Shown here: positions 33,027 to 41,547 of the stretch, piece after piece
Layout of the letters: each line of letters opens with the position of its first letter
How positions within the stretch are numbered: position 1 is the stretch's first letter
NCBI RefSeq assembly: GCF_001423745.1
Contig: NZ_LMPC01000027.1
Location: 114,039 to 178,038 of the forward strand
Reading direction: 5' to 3'
Length of the DNA: 64,000 nucleotides
Source: Arthrobacter sp. Leaf337
Lineage (GTDB): Bacteria; Actinomycetota; Actinomycetes; Actinomycetales; Micrococcaceae
The notes under the pieces: model-generated
Told to the model about the DNA's origin: nothing
What the model saw: the letters and a program-made list of their open reading frames with translations, nothing else
The model's database searches: none
Made by a program: the position numbers and the translations under genes

Positions 33027-33074
33027 ACGACGACGGCGGCGGCCACCGTGGAAGGTGACCGCCGCCGTCGTCGT
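33027..33074. terminator. Bidirectional stem-loop between converging hydrolase and permease genes
   Basis: A perfect 16-bp stem (ACGACGACGGCGGCGG with its complement) and a 16-base loop. Confidence 0.75.
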
Positions 33075-33093
33075 ACTGCCTTGGTGACAAGCG

Positions 33094-34554
33094 TTAGCTG
33101 AAGAGCTCGCTCTTCGGTTCGTTGTTCCTGACCTTCTGCCAGCCGAGCCACAGCACCAGGGCGAAGAACGGGATGGTGGCCAGGGTCCAGAGGCCGAGGT
33201 GGAAGACCTCGCCGGTCTTGCTGGTCATGGTGTCGAAACCGATCAGCACCGTGATGGCCAGCAGGGCAACCAGGCCGGCCCAGCTGCTCCAGGTTCCGCC
33301 CGGCGCGGGCAGCGAGGAGACCTTGCCCTTCTTCTTGCGCAGCGCGATCTGGCTGGCGAAGATGGCACCCCAGGTGAAGATCACGCCGATCGACGCCGAG
33401 TTGAGCGCCAGGTCGAAGGCGTGCGAGCCGCCCAGCCAGATGTTGAGCAGAATGCCCACGAGGTACACCGCACCGATGGCCAGGATGGCGGCGTACGGCA
33501 CGTGGCTCTTGGACATCCGGGTCAGCCACTCCGGGGCGTGGCCGTTGTTGGCCATGGTGCGGAAGATCCGGCCGATCGAGTACAGGCCCGAGTTGCAGGA
33601 GGACAGGGCGGCGGTGATGACGATCATGTTCATGACGTCGCCCATCCAGCCGAGGCCCATCTGGCCGAACACGGTGACGAACGGCGAGGTGCCGGCCACG
33701 TACTGGTCAGACGGCAGCAGCATGGCCAGGAGGGTCACGGAACCGACGTAGAAGACGACGATGCGGAACACGACGGCGCGGATCGCCTTGGGGACTTCCT
33801 TGGCAGGGTCCTGCATTTCGCCGGCCGTGATGCCGACGAGTTCAATGCCGTTGTAGGCGAAGATCACCGCGTTCAGGACCAGGATCATAACGAGCGCACC
33901 CTTGGGGAACATTCCGCCTTCGGCCGCGAAGAGGTTGTTGACCGATGCGTGGCCGTCGCCCACCTGGGCGTTGGTGACCACCATGAAGGTGCCCACGGCC
34001 AGGAAGATGAGGATGGCGCCGACCTTGAGGCAGGAGGCCCAGAATTCGAATTCGCCGAACGCCTTGACACTCAGGAGGTTGACGCCTACCAGCAGCAGCA
34101 GCGCTGCGATGGCGGACAGTTCAACGGGCACGTTGGGGAAGAAGAACTGGAAATACAATCCGATCGCGATGAGCTCGGCGATGCCGGTCATGGCCCAGTT
34201 GATGAAATACATCCAGCCGGACAGGTACGCGCCCTTTTTGCCGAACATTTCGCCGGCATAGCTGACGAAGGAACCCGATGTCTGGCGGTACATGATGAGC
34301 TCGCCGAGGGCACGCATCAGCAGGTACGCGATGACACCCGCGATGGCGTAGGAGAAGATCAGCGCGGGGCCGGTGGAGGCCAGCCGTCCGCCGGCGCCCA
34401 TGAAGAGGCCGACACCGATGGCGCCGCCCATGGCGATCATGGTGACCTGGCGGCCGCTCAGGGACTTCTTATAGCCCTCGGCGCTGAGGGTGGAGTCGAC
34501 GACGGTGGATTGCACCGTCGGGCTCTCGAGTTCTGTGGGGGTACTTTGTGGCAC
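33094..34554 (-). CDS. Amino acid permease (AAT/APC family)
   Basis: A 486-residue, 12-helix secondary transporter of the amino acid transporter family (GABA, D-Ser/Ala/Gly or aromatic amino acid permease type). The first helix motif IAMGGAIGVGLFMGAGGRLASTGPAL, the helix 3 region GELIMYRQTSGSFVSYA and the helix 6/8 segment NAVIFAYNGIELVGITAGEMQDPAKEVPKAI are typical. The substrate is not clear from sequence; GabP-like or cycloserine/serine-alanine-glycine permeases are the closest in pattern. It is monocistronic, downstream of nirD in the same direction with an inverted repeat at 34611-34647 in between. Confidence 0.9.
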   Translation of the reverse strand: MPQSTPTELESPTVQSTVVDSTLSAEGYKKSLSGRQVTMIAMGGAIGVGLFMGAGGRLASTGPALIFSYAIAGVIAYLLMRALGELIMYRQTSGSFVSYAGEMFGKKGAYLSGWMYFINWAMTGIAELIAIGLYFQFFFPNVPVELSAIAALLLLVGVNLLSVKAFGEFEFWASCLKVGAILIFLAVGTFMVVTNAQVGDGHASVNNLFAAEGGMFPKGALVMILVLNAVIFAYNGIELVGITAGEMQDPAKEVPKAIRAVVFRIVVFYVGSVTLLAMLLPSDQYVAGTSPFVTVFGQMGLGWMGDVMNMIVITAALSSCNSGLYSIGRIFRTMANNGHAPEWLTRMSKSHVPYAAILAIGAVYLVGILLNIWLGGSHAFDLALNSASIGVIFTWGAIFASQIALRKKKGKVSSLPAPGGTWSSWAGLVALLAITVLIGFDTMTSKTGEVFHLGLWTLATIPFFALVLWLGWQKVRNNEPKSELFS

Positions 34555-34610
34555 AACTGTTCCTTGTGGGTCGGGGGATGGCCGGCTCAGGAACGCGGAG
34601 TTTTCGTACA

Positions 34611-34647
34611 GATAATTCGGGTTTATCCCCCGTTTGGGGCAATTATC
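34611..34647. promoter_or_regulatory. Inverted repeat between nirD and the permease gene
   Basis: GATAATT (34611-34617) and AATTATC (34641-34647) flank an inner CCCC-cgttt-GGGG hairpin. It lies 57-93 bp before the permease start and could be an operator or a weak terminator for nirD. Confidence 0.4.
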
Positions 34648-34760
34648 CGGACAAAACTCACAAGGCGTCGAAGTTCGCGCGGCCTCCCCAGTTTACAAGG
34701 CCCGCAGAACCATCAGTGACGCAGACAACAGCTGGAAGGAGTTATGCCGAACTAATTCCC

Positions 34761-35078
34761 CTACCTGGAGGATGTTCGCAGAATAATATTCTGGTGGTTG
34801 TCGATTTGGACGTCATAGCTGGTCAGAGGTTCGGCGCCGGTGGTGGAGCAGCCGGTGTCCAGCTCAAAGGCATTCTGGTGCAGCGGGCAGATCACCACAC
34901 TCTGGTCGATGGTGCCGTCCGCGATCGGACCGCCCTTGTGCGGGCAGACAGCGGACAGCGCCCGCAGGCTGCCGTCGCGGAGCCGGAACACCGCCACCTG
35001 TTCGCCGTCGACGCCGAACGCCCGGCCCTCCCCGAACGGCACCTGCTCGACGGGGCCGAGGTTGAATCCCGCGCTCAT
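34761..35078 (-). CDS. nirD: Nitrite reductase (NADH) small subunit NirD
   Basis: A 105-residue Rieske-type subunit of the assimilatory nitrite reductase. It retains both [2Fe-2S] ligand boxes, CPHKGG and CPLHQNAF, unlike the cluster-less NirD of enterobacteria. It overlaps the stop of nirB by four bases (ATGA). It is the last gene of the 38.0-34.8 kb operon. With NirB it reduces nitrite to ammonium. Confidence 0.93.
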   Translation of the reverse strand: MSAGFNLGPVEQVPFGEGRAFGVDGEQVAVFRLRDGSLRALSAVCPHKGGPIADGTIDQSVVICPLHQNAFELDTGCSTTGAEPLTSYDVQIDNHQNIILRTSSR

Positions 35079-37669
35079 CGGACCGGGACCTGTGGCAGCA
35101 CCGTGAGCGGCAGCGAGGTGCGGAACTGTCCGGGCGTGAGCGGATCGTCGCGTTCGGTCCAGGGATCCACGTAGCTGTCCACGGAAGCCTGCATGGCGGC
35201 GTCCAGCCCGGCTGCAAGGCCCTCGGCATCGTCCACCACCACTGCCCGGATGTGGTCGATGCCCACCCGCGGCACGAACGCGTAGGTGCGCTCCAGCCAG
35301 TTGGCCTTCTCCCGGTAGTACTGCATGAACCGGCCGGTCAGCACCTTGACCTCCTCAGGGTCGTCAACGGTGGCCAGCAAGTCGCCCTTGCGGATGTGGG
35401 CGCCGGCTGCTCCCCCGACATAGATTTCCCAGCGGCCGCCTTCCACGGCAACCACACCGACGTCCTTGACGAGCGACTCGGCGCAGTTCCGGGGGCAGCC
35501 GGACACCGCCAGCTTAAGTTTGGCCGGCGCCTCGATTCCCTGGAACCGTGACTCGATGTCGATGCCGAGCCTGGTGGAATCGCCGGTTCCGTAGCGGCAG
35601 AAGTCCTTGCCCACGCATGTCTTGACCGTGCGGAAGCTCTTCCCGTAGGCGTAGCCGGACGGCATGTCCAGGTCCGCCCAGACCTGCGGCAGGTCCTCCT
35701 TGGGCACTCCCAGCAGGTCGATGCGCTGCCCGCCGGTCAGCTTGATCAGCGGAATGTTGTGCTTTTCGGCGACGTCGGCAATCCGGCGCAGCTGCTGCAC
35801 GGAGGTCACGCCGCCCTTCATCTGCGGCACCACGGAGAACGTGCCGTCACGCTGGATGTTGGCGTGGACGCGGTCGTTGATGAACCGCGCGTCCCGCTCG
35901 TCGATGTACTGGTCCCCGAGCATCATCTTCATCAGCGACGCCAGGCCCATCTTGGATTTCGCATCCTCCGCGCTGCCCGGCGCCAGCGCAGCGAACACAG
36001 AAGACACAGAGCGGAGCCCCTGCTTGCGGATGGCCGCCATCAGCGAGGGCTTGTCCAACGGGATGCCCGGGACGTAGTAGCTGGCGGCGGGGTCCTCCTC
36101 CACCGCGCCGTCAGCTGCCCATTCCACCACCTGCTTCACCAGCAGCTTGCAGGAACCGCAGCCCTTGCCGGCCCTGGTGGCGTCCATGGCTCCGGCCACG
36201 GTGTTGCACCCGCCTTTGACCACATCCACCAGGGATTTCTTGCTGACGCCGTTGCAGTTGCAGACCTGCGCGTCGTCGCCGAGCTCGGCCACGCCCTGTT
36301 CCTCCGCGGGGCCGCCCAGATCGAACATCAGCGAGATCCGCTCCTCCGGCAGCGGCAGCCCCTTGTCGAAGGCCTGGGTCAGGTAGGCCACCTTGCGGCT
36401 GTCACCGAGGAGGGTGGCGCCCACCATCTTGTTGTCCCGGATGACGATGGACTTGAACACCCCGCGGCTGGGCTCGGAGAACACGATGTGCTCGTCCGTC
36501 TCCCGTTCGGGGCCCTGCAGGCCCATGGAGGCGACTTCGACGCCGGCAACCTTGAGTTTGGTGGCGATCCGGGAGCCGAGGTAGGCCGCGGCGGAGTCCG
36601 CGCCCGTGACGTGGTTGGCGAGCACCACGGCCTGCTCCCACAGCGGCGCCACCAGCCCGTAGACCTCCCCTCGGTGCTGGACGCATTCGCCCACGGCGTA
36701 GATGTCGTCCTCGTCCACCACGCGCAGCTGGTCATCCACCACAATGGCGCGTTCCACATGCAGTCCGCTCAGGACGGCGATATCCACGTTGGGGCGGATG
36801 CCGGCGGCCACCACCACCATGTCGCAGTCGATGTCCGGCCGGTCCCGCAGCCGGACGCCGGTGACCTTGTCCGTGCCCAGGACCGCTGTGGTGCGGCTCC
36901 CGGTGTGCACCCGGATGCCCAGGGCCTCGACGCTCCGGCGGAGGATCGCTCCGCCGTCGGGCCCCATCTGGGCGTTCATGAGGTGCCCGCCGGAGTGCAC
37001 GACGTCGACGTCGATGCCGTGGCTCTGGAGCCCGCGCGCGGCTTCGAGCCCCAACAGTCCGCCGCCGATGACGACGGCCCTGCGGCGCCTGTCCGAGGGA
37101 TGGTCTTCCACCTGCGCGTGCTTCACCATGTTGCGGGTGTCATCGATGGTGCGGAAGGTGAAGACGCCGGGCTTGATGGACCCGCTGGGGGTGTAGAGGC
37201 CGTCCATCGGCGGCATGAACGACTGGCTGCCGGTGGCAATGATCAGCACGTCATAGGGAACCACGTGGCCGTTGTTGGCGAAGACGTACTTGGTGAACCG
37301 GTCGATCCGTTCCACCCGGACTCCGGCGTGCAGCGTGATGTTGTTGTCCTGGTACCAGTGCAGGGAGTTCAGGAAGATGTCCGCATCGCTTTCCTCGCCG
37401 GAGAGGACGTGGCTGAGCATGATCCGGTTGTAGTTGCCGTAGGGCTCGTCGCCGAACATGGTGATGGTGAACTGCTCGGCCCCGCCGCGCGCCAGGATCT
37501 CCTCCACCGCCCTGGCACCGGCCATGCCGTTGCCGATCACTACCAGCCGGCGGCGGGCGTCCGGTGTTCCCGGCGGCCGCTTGCCTTTCACCGCGGGAAC
37601 GGGCCCGGGCATCCTGTGCTGTCCTTTGTGCTGGGACTGGGGCTGCGTCTTGTCGGTGACGGCGGTCAT
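35075..37669 (-). CDS. nirB: Nitrite reductase (NADH) large subunit NirB
   Basis: An 864-residue enzyme. N-terminal FAD/NAD-binding half (VVIGNGMAGARAVEEI, VVIGGGLLGLEAARGLQ, DIYAVGECVQHRG), then a BFD-like [2Fe-2S] domain (VCNCNGVSKKSL and AGKGCGSCKLLV), and the C-terminal sirohaem/[4Fe-4S] half with TCVGKDFCRYGTGDST and SGCPRNCAES. It transfers six electrons from NADH to nitrite. A GTG/ATG start at 37669 overlaps the TGA of the upstream small gene (TGATG). Confidence 0.96.
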   Translation of the reverse strand: MTAVTDKTQPQSQHKGQHRMPGPVPAVKGKRPPGTPDARRRLVVIGNGMAGARAVEEILARGGAEQFTITMFGDEPYGNYNRIMLSHVLSGEESDADIFLNSLHWYQDNNITLHAGVRVERIDRFTKYVFANNGHVVPYDVLIIATGSQSFMPPMDGLYTPSGSIKPGVFTFRTIDDTRNMVKHAQVEDHPSDRRRRAVVIGGGLLGLEAARGLQSHGIDVDVVHSGGHLMNAQMGPDGGAILRRSVEALGIRVHTGSRTTAVLGTDKVTGVRLRDRPDIDCDMVVVAAGIRPNVDIAVLSGLHVERAIVVDDQLRVVDEDDIYAVGECVQHRGEVYGLVAPLWEQAVVLANHVTGADSAAAYLGSRIATKLKVAGVEVASMGLQGPERETDEHIVFSEPSRGVFKSIVIRDNKMVGATLLGDSRKVAYLTQAFDKGLPLPEERISLMFDLGGPAEEQGVAELGDDAQVCNCNGVSKKSLVDVVKGGCNTVAGAMDATRAGKGCGSCKLLVKQVVEWAADGAVEEDPAASYYVPGIPLDKPSLMAAIRKQGLRSVSSVFAALAPGSAEDAKSKMGLASLMKMMLGDQYIDERDARFINDRVHANIQRDGTFSVVPQMKGGVTSVQQLRRIADVAEKHNIPLIKLTGGQRIDLLGVPKEDLPQVWADLDMPSGYAYGKSFRTVKTCVGKDFCRYGTGDSTRLGIDIESRFQGIEAPAKLKLAVSGCPRNCAESLVKDVGVVAVEGGRWEIYVGGAAGAHIRKGDLLATVDDPEEVKVLTGRFMQYYREKANWLERTYAFVPRVGIDHIRAVVVDDAEGLAAGLDAAMQASVDSYVDPWTERDDPLTPGQFRTSLPLTVLPQVPVR

Positions 37670-38016
37670 CAGTGTTCCACCATGCCCAGGTCGATCACGA
37701 CGAAGCCCGCCACGCCCTCGGCCGCCAGCAGGAACACCTCAATCACCGAGCCGCCCTCAATGTCCTCCACCACGCGGAGCGGCACATGGACGTCGCTCTT
37801 GGCGCCGATGGGGAAATACCGCATGGGCACGCCGTCCCGCATCAGGACCACGGTGATCAGCTCGGAACTGGAGTTCCCGCCCCGGAAGTAGAGGGTCTGG
37901 TTGATGATTCCGTCCGGAACAAAGTGGGCAAGCTCCCGGTGGATGGGAGCGGGCTTGTCGAGGCCCGCTCCTTCAAAGGGGAAAACGCCCTGCAGGAAAA
38001 GGTTCTTGGTGATCAC
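37669..38016 (-). CDS. Conserved unknown protein leading the nirBD operon
   Basis: A 115-residue soluble-looking beta-rich protein (MITKNLFLQGVFPFEG, QTLYFRGGNSSSELITVVLMRDGVPMRYFPIGAKSDVHVPLRVVEDIEGGSVIEVFLLAAEGVAGFVVIDLGMVEH). It has no cysteine, no membrane helix and no signal peptide. Its TGA overlaps the ATG of nirB, so it is translated together with NirB and is likely to act in nitrite/nitrate assimilation, for instance in assembly, regulation or as an accessory subunit. I do not recognise its family. Confidence 0.8.
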   Translation of the reverse strand: MITKNLFLQGVFPFEGAGLDKPAPIHRELAHFVPDGIINQTLYFRGGNSSSELITVVLMRDGVPMRYFPIGAKSDVHVPLRVVEDIEGGSVIEVFLLAAEGVAGFVVIDLGMVEH

Positions 38017-38209
38017 GGGAGGGATCCTTTCGGCCGGCTGGGTAGGCCCGGCGGCTGAGCGCGCGGGTGCTACTTGAGCGTGGGAATCACTGACTCCCTT
38101 CCATCCTGCTCCGCAGTTGTTTCGGCCCGGCGCGTGCGGAGTAACGATCCTTTAACGCAAACCTCACCGTTTTCCGGGCTGCTGCCGCGCCCCGCCGCTG
38201 GACGGGAAG

Positions 38210-39919
38210 CTACACCAGCGCGCCGTCCAGCATGGAGTACCGCAGCCAGCTCCCGCCGGCGCCCTCCCGTGCGGCGCATTTGTTGAACCACTCCCCCAGG
38301 GCACGGTCGTGGCTCACCATGATCAGCGTTCCGCCGAATTCCGAAAGGGCCGCTTCCAGCTGCTCCACCAGCACCGGGGCCAGGTGGTTGGTGGGTTCGT
38401 CCACCAGCATGGTTCCGAAGCCGCCCAGCAGCAGCCGGGCCAGGGCAAGCCTGCGCTGCTGCCCCGCGGAAAGGCTGCCCACGGGCACGTGGAATTCGGT
38501 GGTCCGGAAGAGGCCCAGCCGCAGCAAGGCCTCCGCATGTTCGTCGATGTTCCCGCCCAGGCCTGACACGAATGCCGGAAGAAGGCGCTGCCCCGGGCGG
38601 CGCGGCGGCTCCAGTTCCTGTTGCAGATAGCCGATCCGGCCGTGCCGCACCACCGTGCCCGCGTCCGGTTCCAGTGTTCCGGCGAGGACGGACAGCAGCG
38701 TGGATTTGCCGGCGCCGTTGGGGCCCGTGATCAGGATCTTCCGGCCGGCCTCCACCCGGAAATCAGTTCGTTCAAGCCGGCCGTGAACTTCCACGCCGAG
38801 GGCTTCCAGGGCGGGGGTTTCGCTTGCACCGGAGCCTTCGGTCGCGCCGGGGCCGTCGGTGGCACCGGGGACTTCCACAGCGGGACCGGCGTTCGCGCCG
38901 GATCCGTCCTGCAGGTCCACCGCCAGCTTCAGGGGTACGGGCGGGCGGTCCACCGGGTTGGCCTCGAGCCGGCGGAGCCGCTCCTGGGCGTTGCGGACCT
39001 TGCTGCTCGCCGCCTGCTGCCAGGTGCCGGCCTTGAAGTCGAAGCCCATCTTGTCGCCGTCGCGCCGGCGGGCGTAGCCCATTTTCCCGGCCACGGTGTC
39101 CGCCTGGAGGCGCTCGGCAGCCATCGCATCGAGCCAGCCCCGGTGCTGCTGCACCCAGCGTTCACGCTCGGCTGCCTTCTCCCGCAGGTACCCTTCGTAA
39201 CCATTCCCGTAGCGGTTGACGGCGCACCGTTCGGCGTCCACTTCGATGACGGAAACGGCCACCTTGCGCAGCAGCGCCCGGTCATGGGAAACCACGACGA
39301 CGGTACCCCGGTGGGCGGCCAGCCGCGCCTCGAGCCAGGCCGTACCGCTCGTGTCCAAATGGTTGGTGGGCTCGTCCAGCAGGAGGATGTCCGCGGGATC
39401 AGCAAGCACACAGGCCAGCGCCACCCGGTGCTGCTCCCCGCCGGAGAGCGAACCCAGCGTCCGCTGCCGGTCCAGTCCGCCCAGGCCCAGGCGGTCCAGT
39501 GCCGCTTCCACGCGCGATTCCGCGGCGTAGCCTTCGCGGAGCTGGTATTCGGTCTGCAGGTTGCCGTAGCGCTCCAGCTGTTCCTCGTCCGCATCGGCCA
39601 GGCCGGATTCCAGGCTGTCCAGCTCGGCCTCGACGGCGCGGAGTGACGCCAGTGCCTCGTCGATGGCGTCTCCTACTGTGAACGATGCCGGCAGGCCGGT
39701 GGTCTGGGCAAGGTAGCCGATGCGGCCGTGGCTTTGGGCGGTGCCCTCGTTCGGCGGCTCGAGCCCGGCCAGGATCCGAAGCAGCGTTGATTTGCCGGCT
39801 CCGTTTTCGCCGACGACGGCCACGTGCTCACCGGCGCCAATCGTGAGGTCCACGGCGGTGAAGAGCCGGCGGTCACCATAGCCATGGGTGACGCCGGTCA
39901 GGGAAAGATGTTCAGTCAA
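38210..39919 (-). CDS. ABC-F family ATPase (ribosome protection type)
   Basis: A 569-residue protein with two ATP-binding cassettes and no membrane domain. Cassette 1: Walker A GENGAGKST, signature SLSGGEQHRV, Walker B ILLLDEPTNHLD. Cassette 2: GPNGAGKST, SLSAGQQRRLALARLLL, MLVDEPTNHLAP. The linker contains a helical arm (REKAAERERWVQQHRGWLDAMAAERLQADTVAGKMGYARR) and a Gly/Ala/Thr-rich stretch. Its size and layout match actinobacterial OleB/TlrC-like ABC-F proteins that displace macrolides from the ribosome, but a housekeeping role is possible. The 216-bp region before it (39920-40135) holds no gene and could be a leader. Confidence 0.88.
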   Translation of the reverse strand: MTEHLSLTGVTHGYGDRRLFTAVDLTIGAGEHVAVVGENGAGKSTLLRILAGLEPPNEGTAQSHGRIGYLAQTTGLPASFTVGDAIDEALASLRAVEAELDSLESGLADADEEQLERYGNLQTEYQLREGYAAESRVEAALDRLGLGGLDRQRTLGSLSGGEQHRVALACVLADPADILLLDEPTNHLDTSGTAWLEARLAAHRGTVVVVSHDRALLRKVAVSVIEVDAERCAVNRYGNGYEGYLREKAAERERWVQQHRGWLDAMAAERLQADTVAGKMGYARRRDGDKMGFDFKAGTWQQAASSKVRNAQERLRRLEANPVDRPPVPLKLAVDLQDGSGANAGPAVEVPGATDGPGATEGSGASETPALEALGVEVHGRLERTDFRVEAGRKILITGPNGAGKSTLLSVLAGTLEPDAGTVVRHGRIGYLQQELEPPRRPGQRLLPAFVSGLGGNIDEHAEALLRLGLFRTTEFHVPVGSLSAGQQRRLALARLLLGGFGTMLVDEPTNHLAPVLVEQLEAALSEFGGTLIMVSHDRALGEWFNKCAAREGAGGSWLRYSMLDGALV

Positions 39920-40063
39920 GGGAATGTCCTAGCGGGTCCGCAGTGTATGGCTGTCGCCGATATTAGTGCCGGGAATTGTGTGCGGGAATGCAGCCGGATC
40001 GAAGGGCTGCGCTTAGGACTTCATCGGTCCAGACTGCCGGGCGGAGGCATGACAGTCAAGCAG

Positions 40064-40136
40064 TGACACCACAATGACACCATGAATCGCCAAAAGGGTA
40101 TTGACGTGACACCATGGTGACGCCATGATGGTGTCA
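40064..40136 (+). promoter_or_regulatory. Iterated TGACACCA operator boxes
   Basis: Direct copies TGACACCA (40064-40071), TGACACCATG (40075-40084 and 40107-40116) and TGACGCCATG (40118-40127), and an inverted ATGGTGTCA at 40128-40136 that includes the first base of the start codon at 40136. This arrangement fits a ribbon-helix-helix autorepressor. Confidence 0.65.
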
Positions 40137-40648
40137 TGCAATTGACTCAGTACGTCGCCGCCGTCCAGTCCCAGCTGGACGTTGCCGCGGAAGCCGGCGG
40201 CCCGGACGCCCGCGCACTCAGCGAGCGCCTCACGGCCACCCTGGAATCAACGGTCAGGCTTGTCCTGCTGGAAGCACTCTCCGACGCTGCCAGCGAGATC
40301 ACCCTCGAGCTGGCCCCGGCCTCGGTGGAGGTCCGGCTGCGGGGCCGCGATCCCGAGTTCGTGGTGACCAACCCGCCCGCCGCCAACGACTTCGAGACGG
40401 TGGTTGAGCGGCCAAGCCAGCAAGGCCGGCAACCCACGGAAGATTTCGACGGCGCCAGCACCTCCCGCACGACACTCCGTCTTCCGGATCACCTCAAGCA
40501 GCAGGTGGAAGAGGCAGCCGGCCTCGAAGGCCTGTCCGTGAACTCCTGGTTGATCCGGGCTGTCGCGGACGCTCTCGCCGGCCAATCAACACAACGCACC
40601 GTTCGCCGGGATCCCGGCGGGCAGAACTTCACAGGATGGGCACGCTAA
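40136..40648 (+). CDS. Ribbon-helix-helix (Arc/HicB-like) DNA-binding protein
   Basis: A 170-residue protein. The C-terminal 50 residues form a ribbon-helix-helix motif (TSRTTLRLPDHLKQQVEEAAGLEGLSVNSWLIRAVADAL), like HicB or CopG antitoxins. The first 115 residues are an uncharacterised Ala/Glu-rich domain (TLESTVRLVLLEALSDAASEITLELAPASVEVRLRGRDPEF). The gene begins inside iterated TGACACCA boxes, suggesting autorepression. It overlaps the DUF4097 gene (TAATG), which is followed by DrrAB-like ABC genes. No toxin gene is adjacent, so a classical toxin-antitoxin role is not supported. Confidence 0.82.
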   Translation: MQLTQYVAAVQSQLDVAAEAGGPDARALSERLTATLESTVRLVLLEALSDAASEITLELAPASVEVRLRGRDPEFVVTNPPAANDFETVVERPSQQGRQPTEDFDGASTSRTTLRLPDHLKQQVEEAAGLEGLSVNSWLIRAVADALAGQSTQRTVRRDPGGQNFTGWAR

Positions 40649-41511
40649 TGAAGACGTTCGAGACACCGCAGCCAATCGCCGTCGTGGTTGATGTTTCCAT
40701 CCGGGCAGATATCTGGATCGTCGCCGGCAACCGCGCGGACACCGTGGTCAACGTCCAGCCGCGCAGTGCTACCCGCGCCCTGGACGTCAAAGTGGCCGAG
40801 CAGACCACAGTGGAGTATTCGGAGGGTCGCCTCCAGGTCCGGTTGCGGCCCCTGCGCCGGTACGCCTGGTTCAGTGACGGCGGCGCAGTGGACATCACTG
40901 TTGAAGTCCCCATCGGCTGCAGCCTCGAGCTGAAGTCCGGCATGGGTGACCTCCATTGCGAGGGCGAATTCAGCTCCGCCGAGCTCTCTACCGACATGGG
41001 CCACGTCCGGATGGACCACTGCACGGATCTGCGCGTCCACACCGGCATGGGCGACGTGACAGTGGAACGCGTCGCTGGCCGGGCCGAAATCAAGACCGGA
41101 TCAGGCAAGGTCCGCATCCGGGAAATCGACGGAACGGCCAGCGTCAAGAACGGCAACGGCAGTACGCACATCGTTGACGCGGCCGGTGAGCTCCGCGTGA
41201 GTGCCGCCAACGGAGACGTAGCCATTGAACGGGCGGGTGCAGCCACAACCATCAAGGCCTCCAACGGAGATATCAGCGTCGGCGAGGTGGCTCGCGGGAC
41301 CCTCACCCTCCAGTCCGCCGCGGGCTCACTGGCCATCGGAGTCCGCGAAGGCAGCGCGGCGTGGCTGGACCTCAGCACCAAATACGGGCGCGTCCGCAAC
41401 GGACTCGACGCCGCCGCCGGGCCGGGCGATACGGACGCGAAGGTGGAGATCCGGGCCCGCAGTGCCTACGGCGACATCACCGTCCGGCGCTCCCCCGTAC
41501 CCACCGTGTAA
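40648..41511 (+). CDS. DUF4097 family beta-strand repeat protein
   Basis: A 287-residue cytoplasmic-looking protein made of repeated short beta strands of the DUF4097 (LiaG/adhesin-like beta-helix) type: SGMGDLHCEG, TDMGHVRMDH, TGMGDVTVERVAGRAEIKTGSGKVRI, NGNGSTHIVDAAGELRVSAANGDVAIE. No signal peptide or lipobox. The ATG at 40648 overlaps the RHH gene's stop by one base. DUF4097 genes often accompany ABC exporters or envelope-stress regulators; this one precedes a DrrAB pair. Function not established. Confidence 0.85.
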   Translation: MKTFETPQPIAVVVDVSIRADIWIVAGNRADTVVNVQPRSATRALDVKVAEQTTVEYSEGRLQVRLRPLRRYAWFSDGGAVDITVEVPIGCSLELKSGMGDLHCEGEFSSAELSTDMGHVRMDHCTDLRVHTGMGDVTVERVAGRAEIKTGSGKVRIREIDGTASVKNGNGSTHIVDAAGELRVSAANGDVAIERAGAATTIKASNGDISVGEVARGTLTLQSAAGSLAIGVREGSAAWLDLSTKYGRVRNGLDAAAGPGDTDAKVEIRARSAYGDITVRRSPVPTV

Positions 41512-41547
41512 GTACCTGACAGGCAGAAACCCAGCGAAGGAGGAACC

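Noticed and set aside
35759..37891. 710-codon plus-strand open frame over nirB
   Set aside because: Shadow of nirB codon bias: Gly/His/Val-rich translation without domains.
38070..38291. Small minus-strand frame between nirB operon and ABC-F gene
   Set aside because: No ribosome binding site or recognised similarity, Arg-rich composition and overlap with the ABC-F 3' end.
40136..40648. HicB-type antitoxin of a toxin-antitoxin pair
   Set aside because: The ribbon-helix-helix motif fits, but no small toxin gene is adjacent; the neighbours are DUF4097 and ABC genes.
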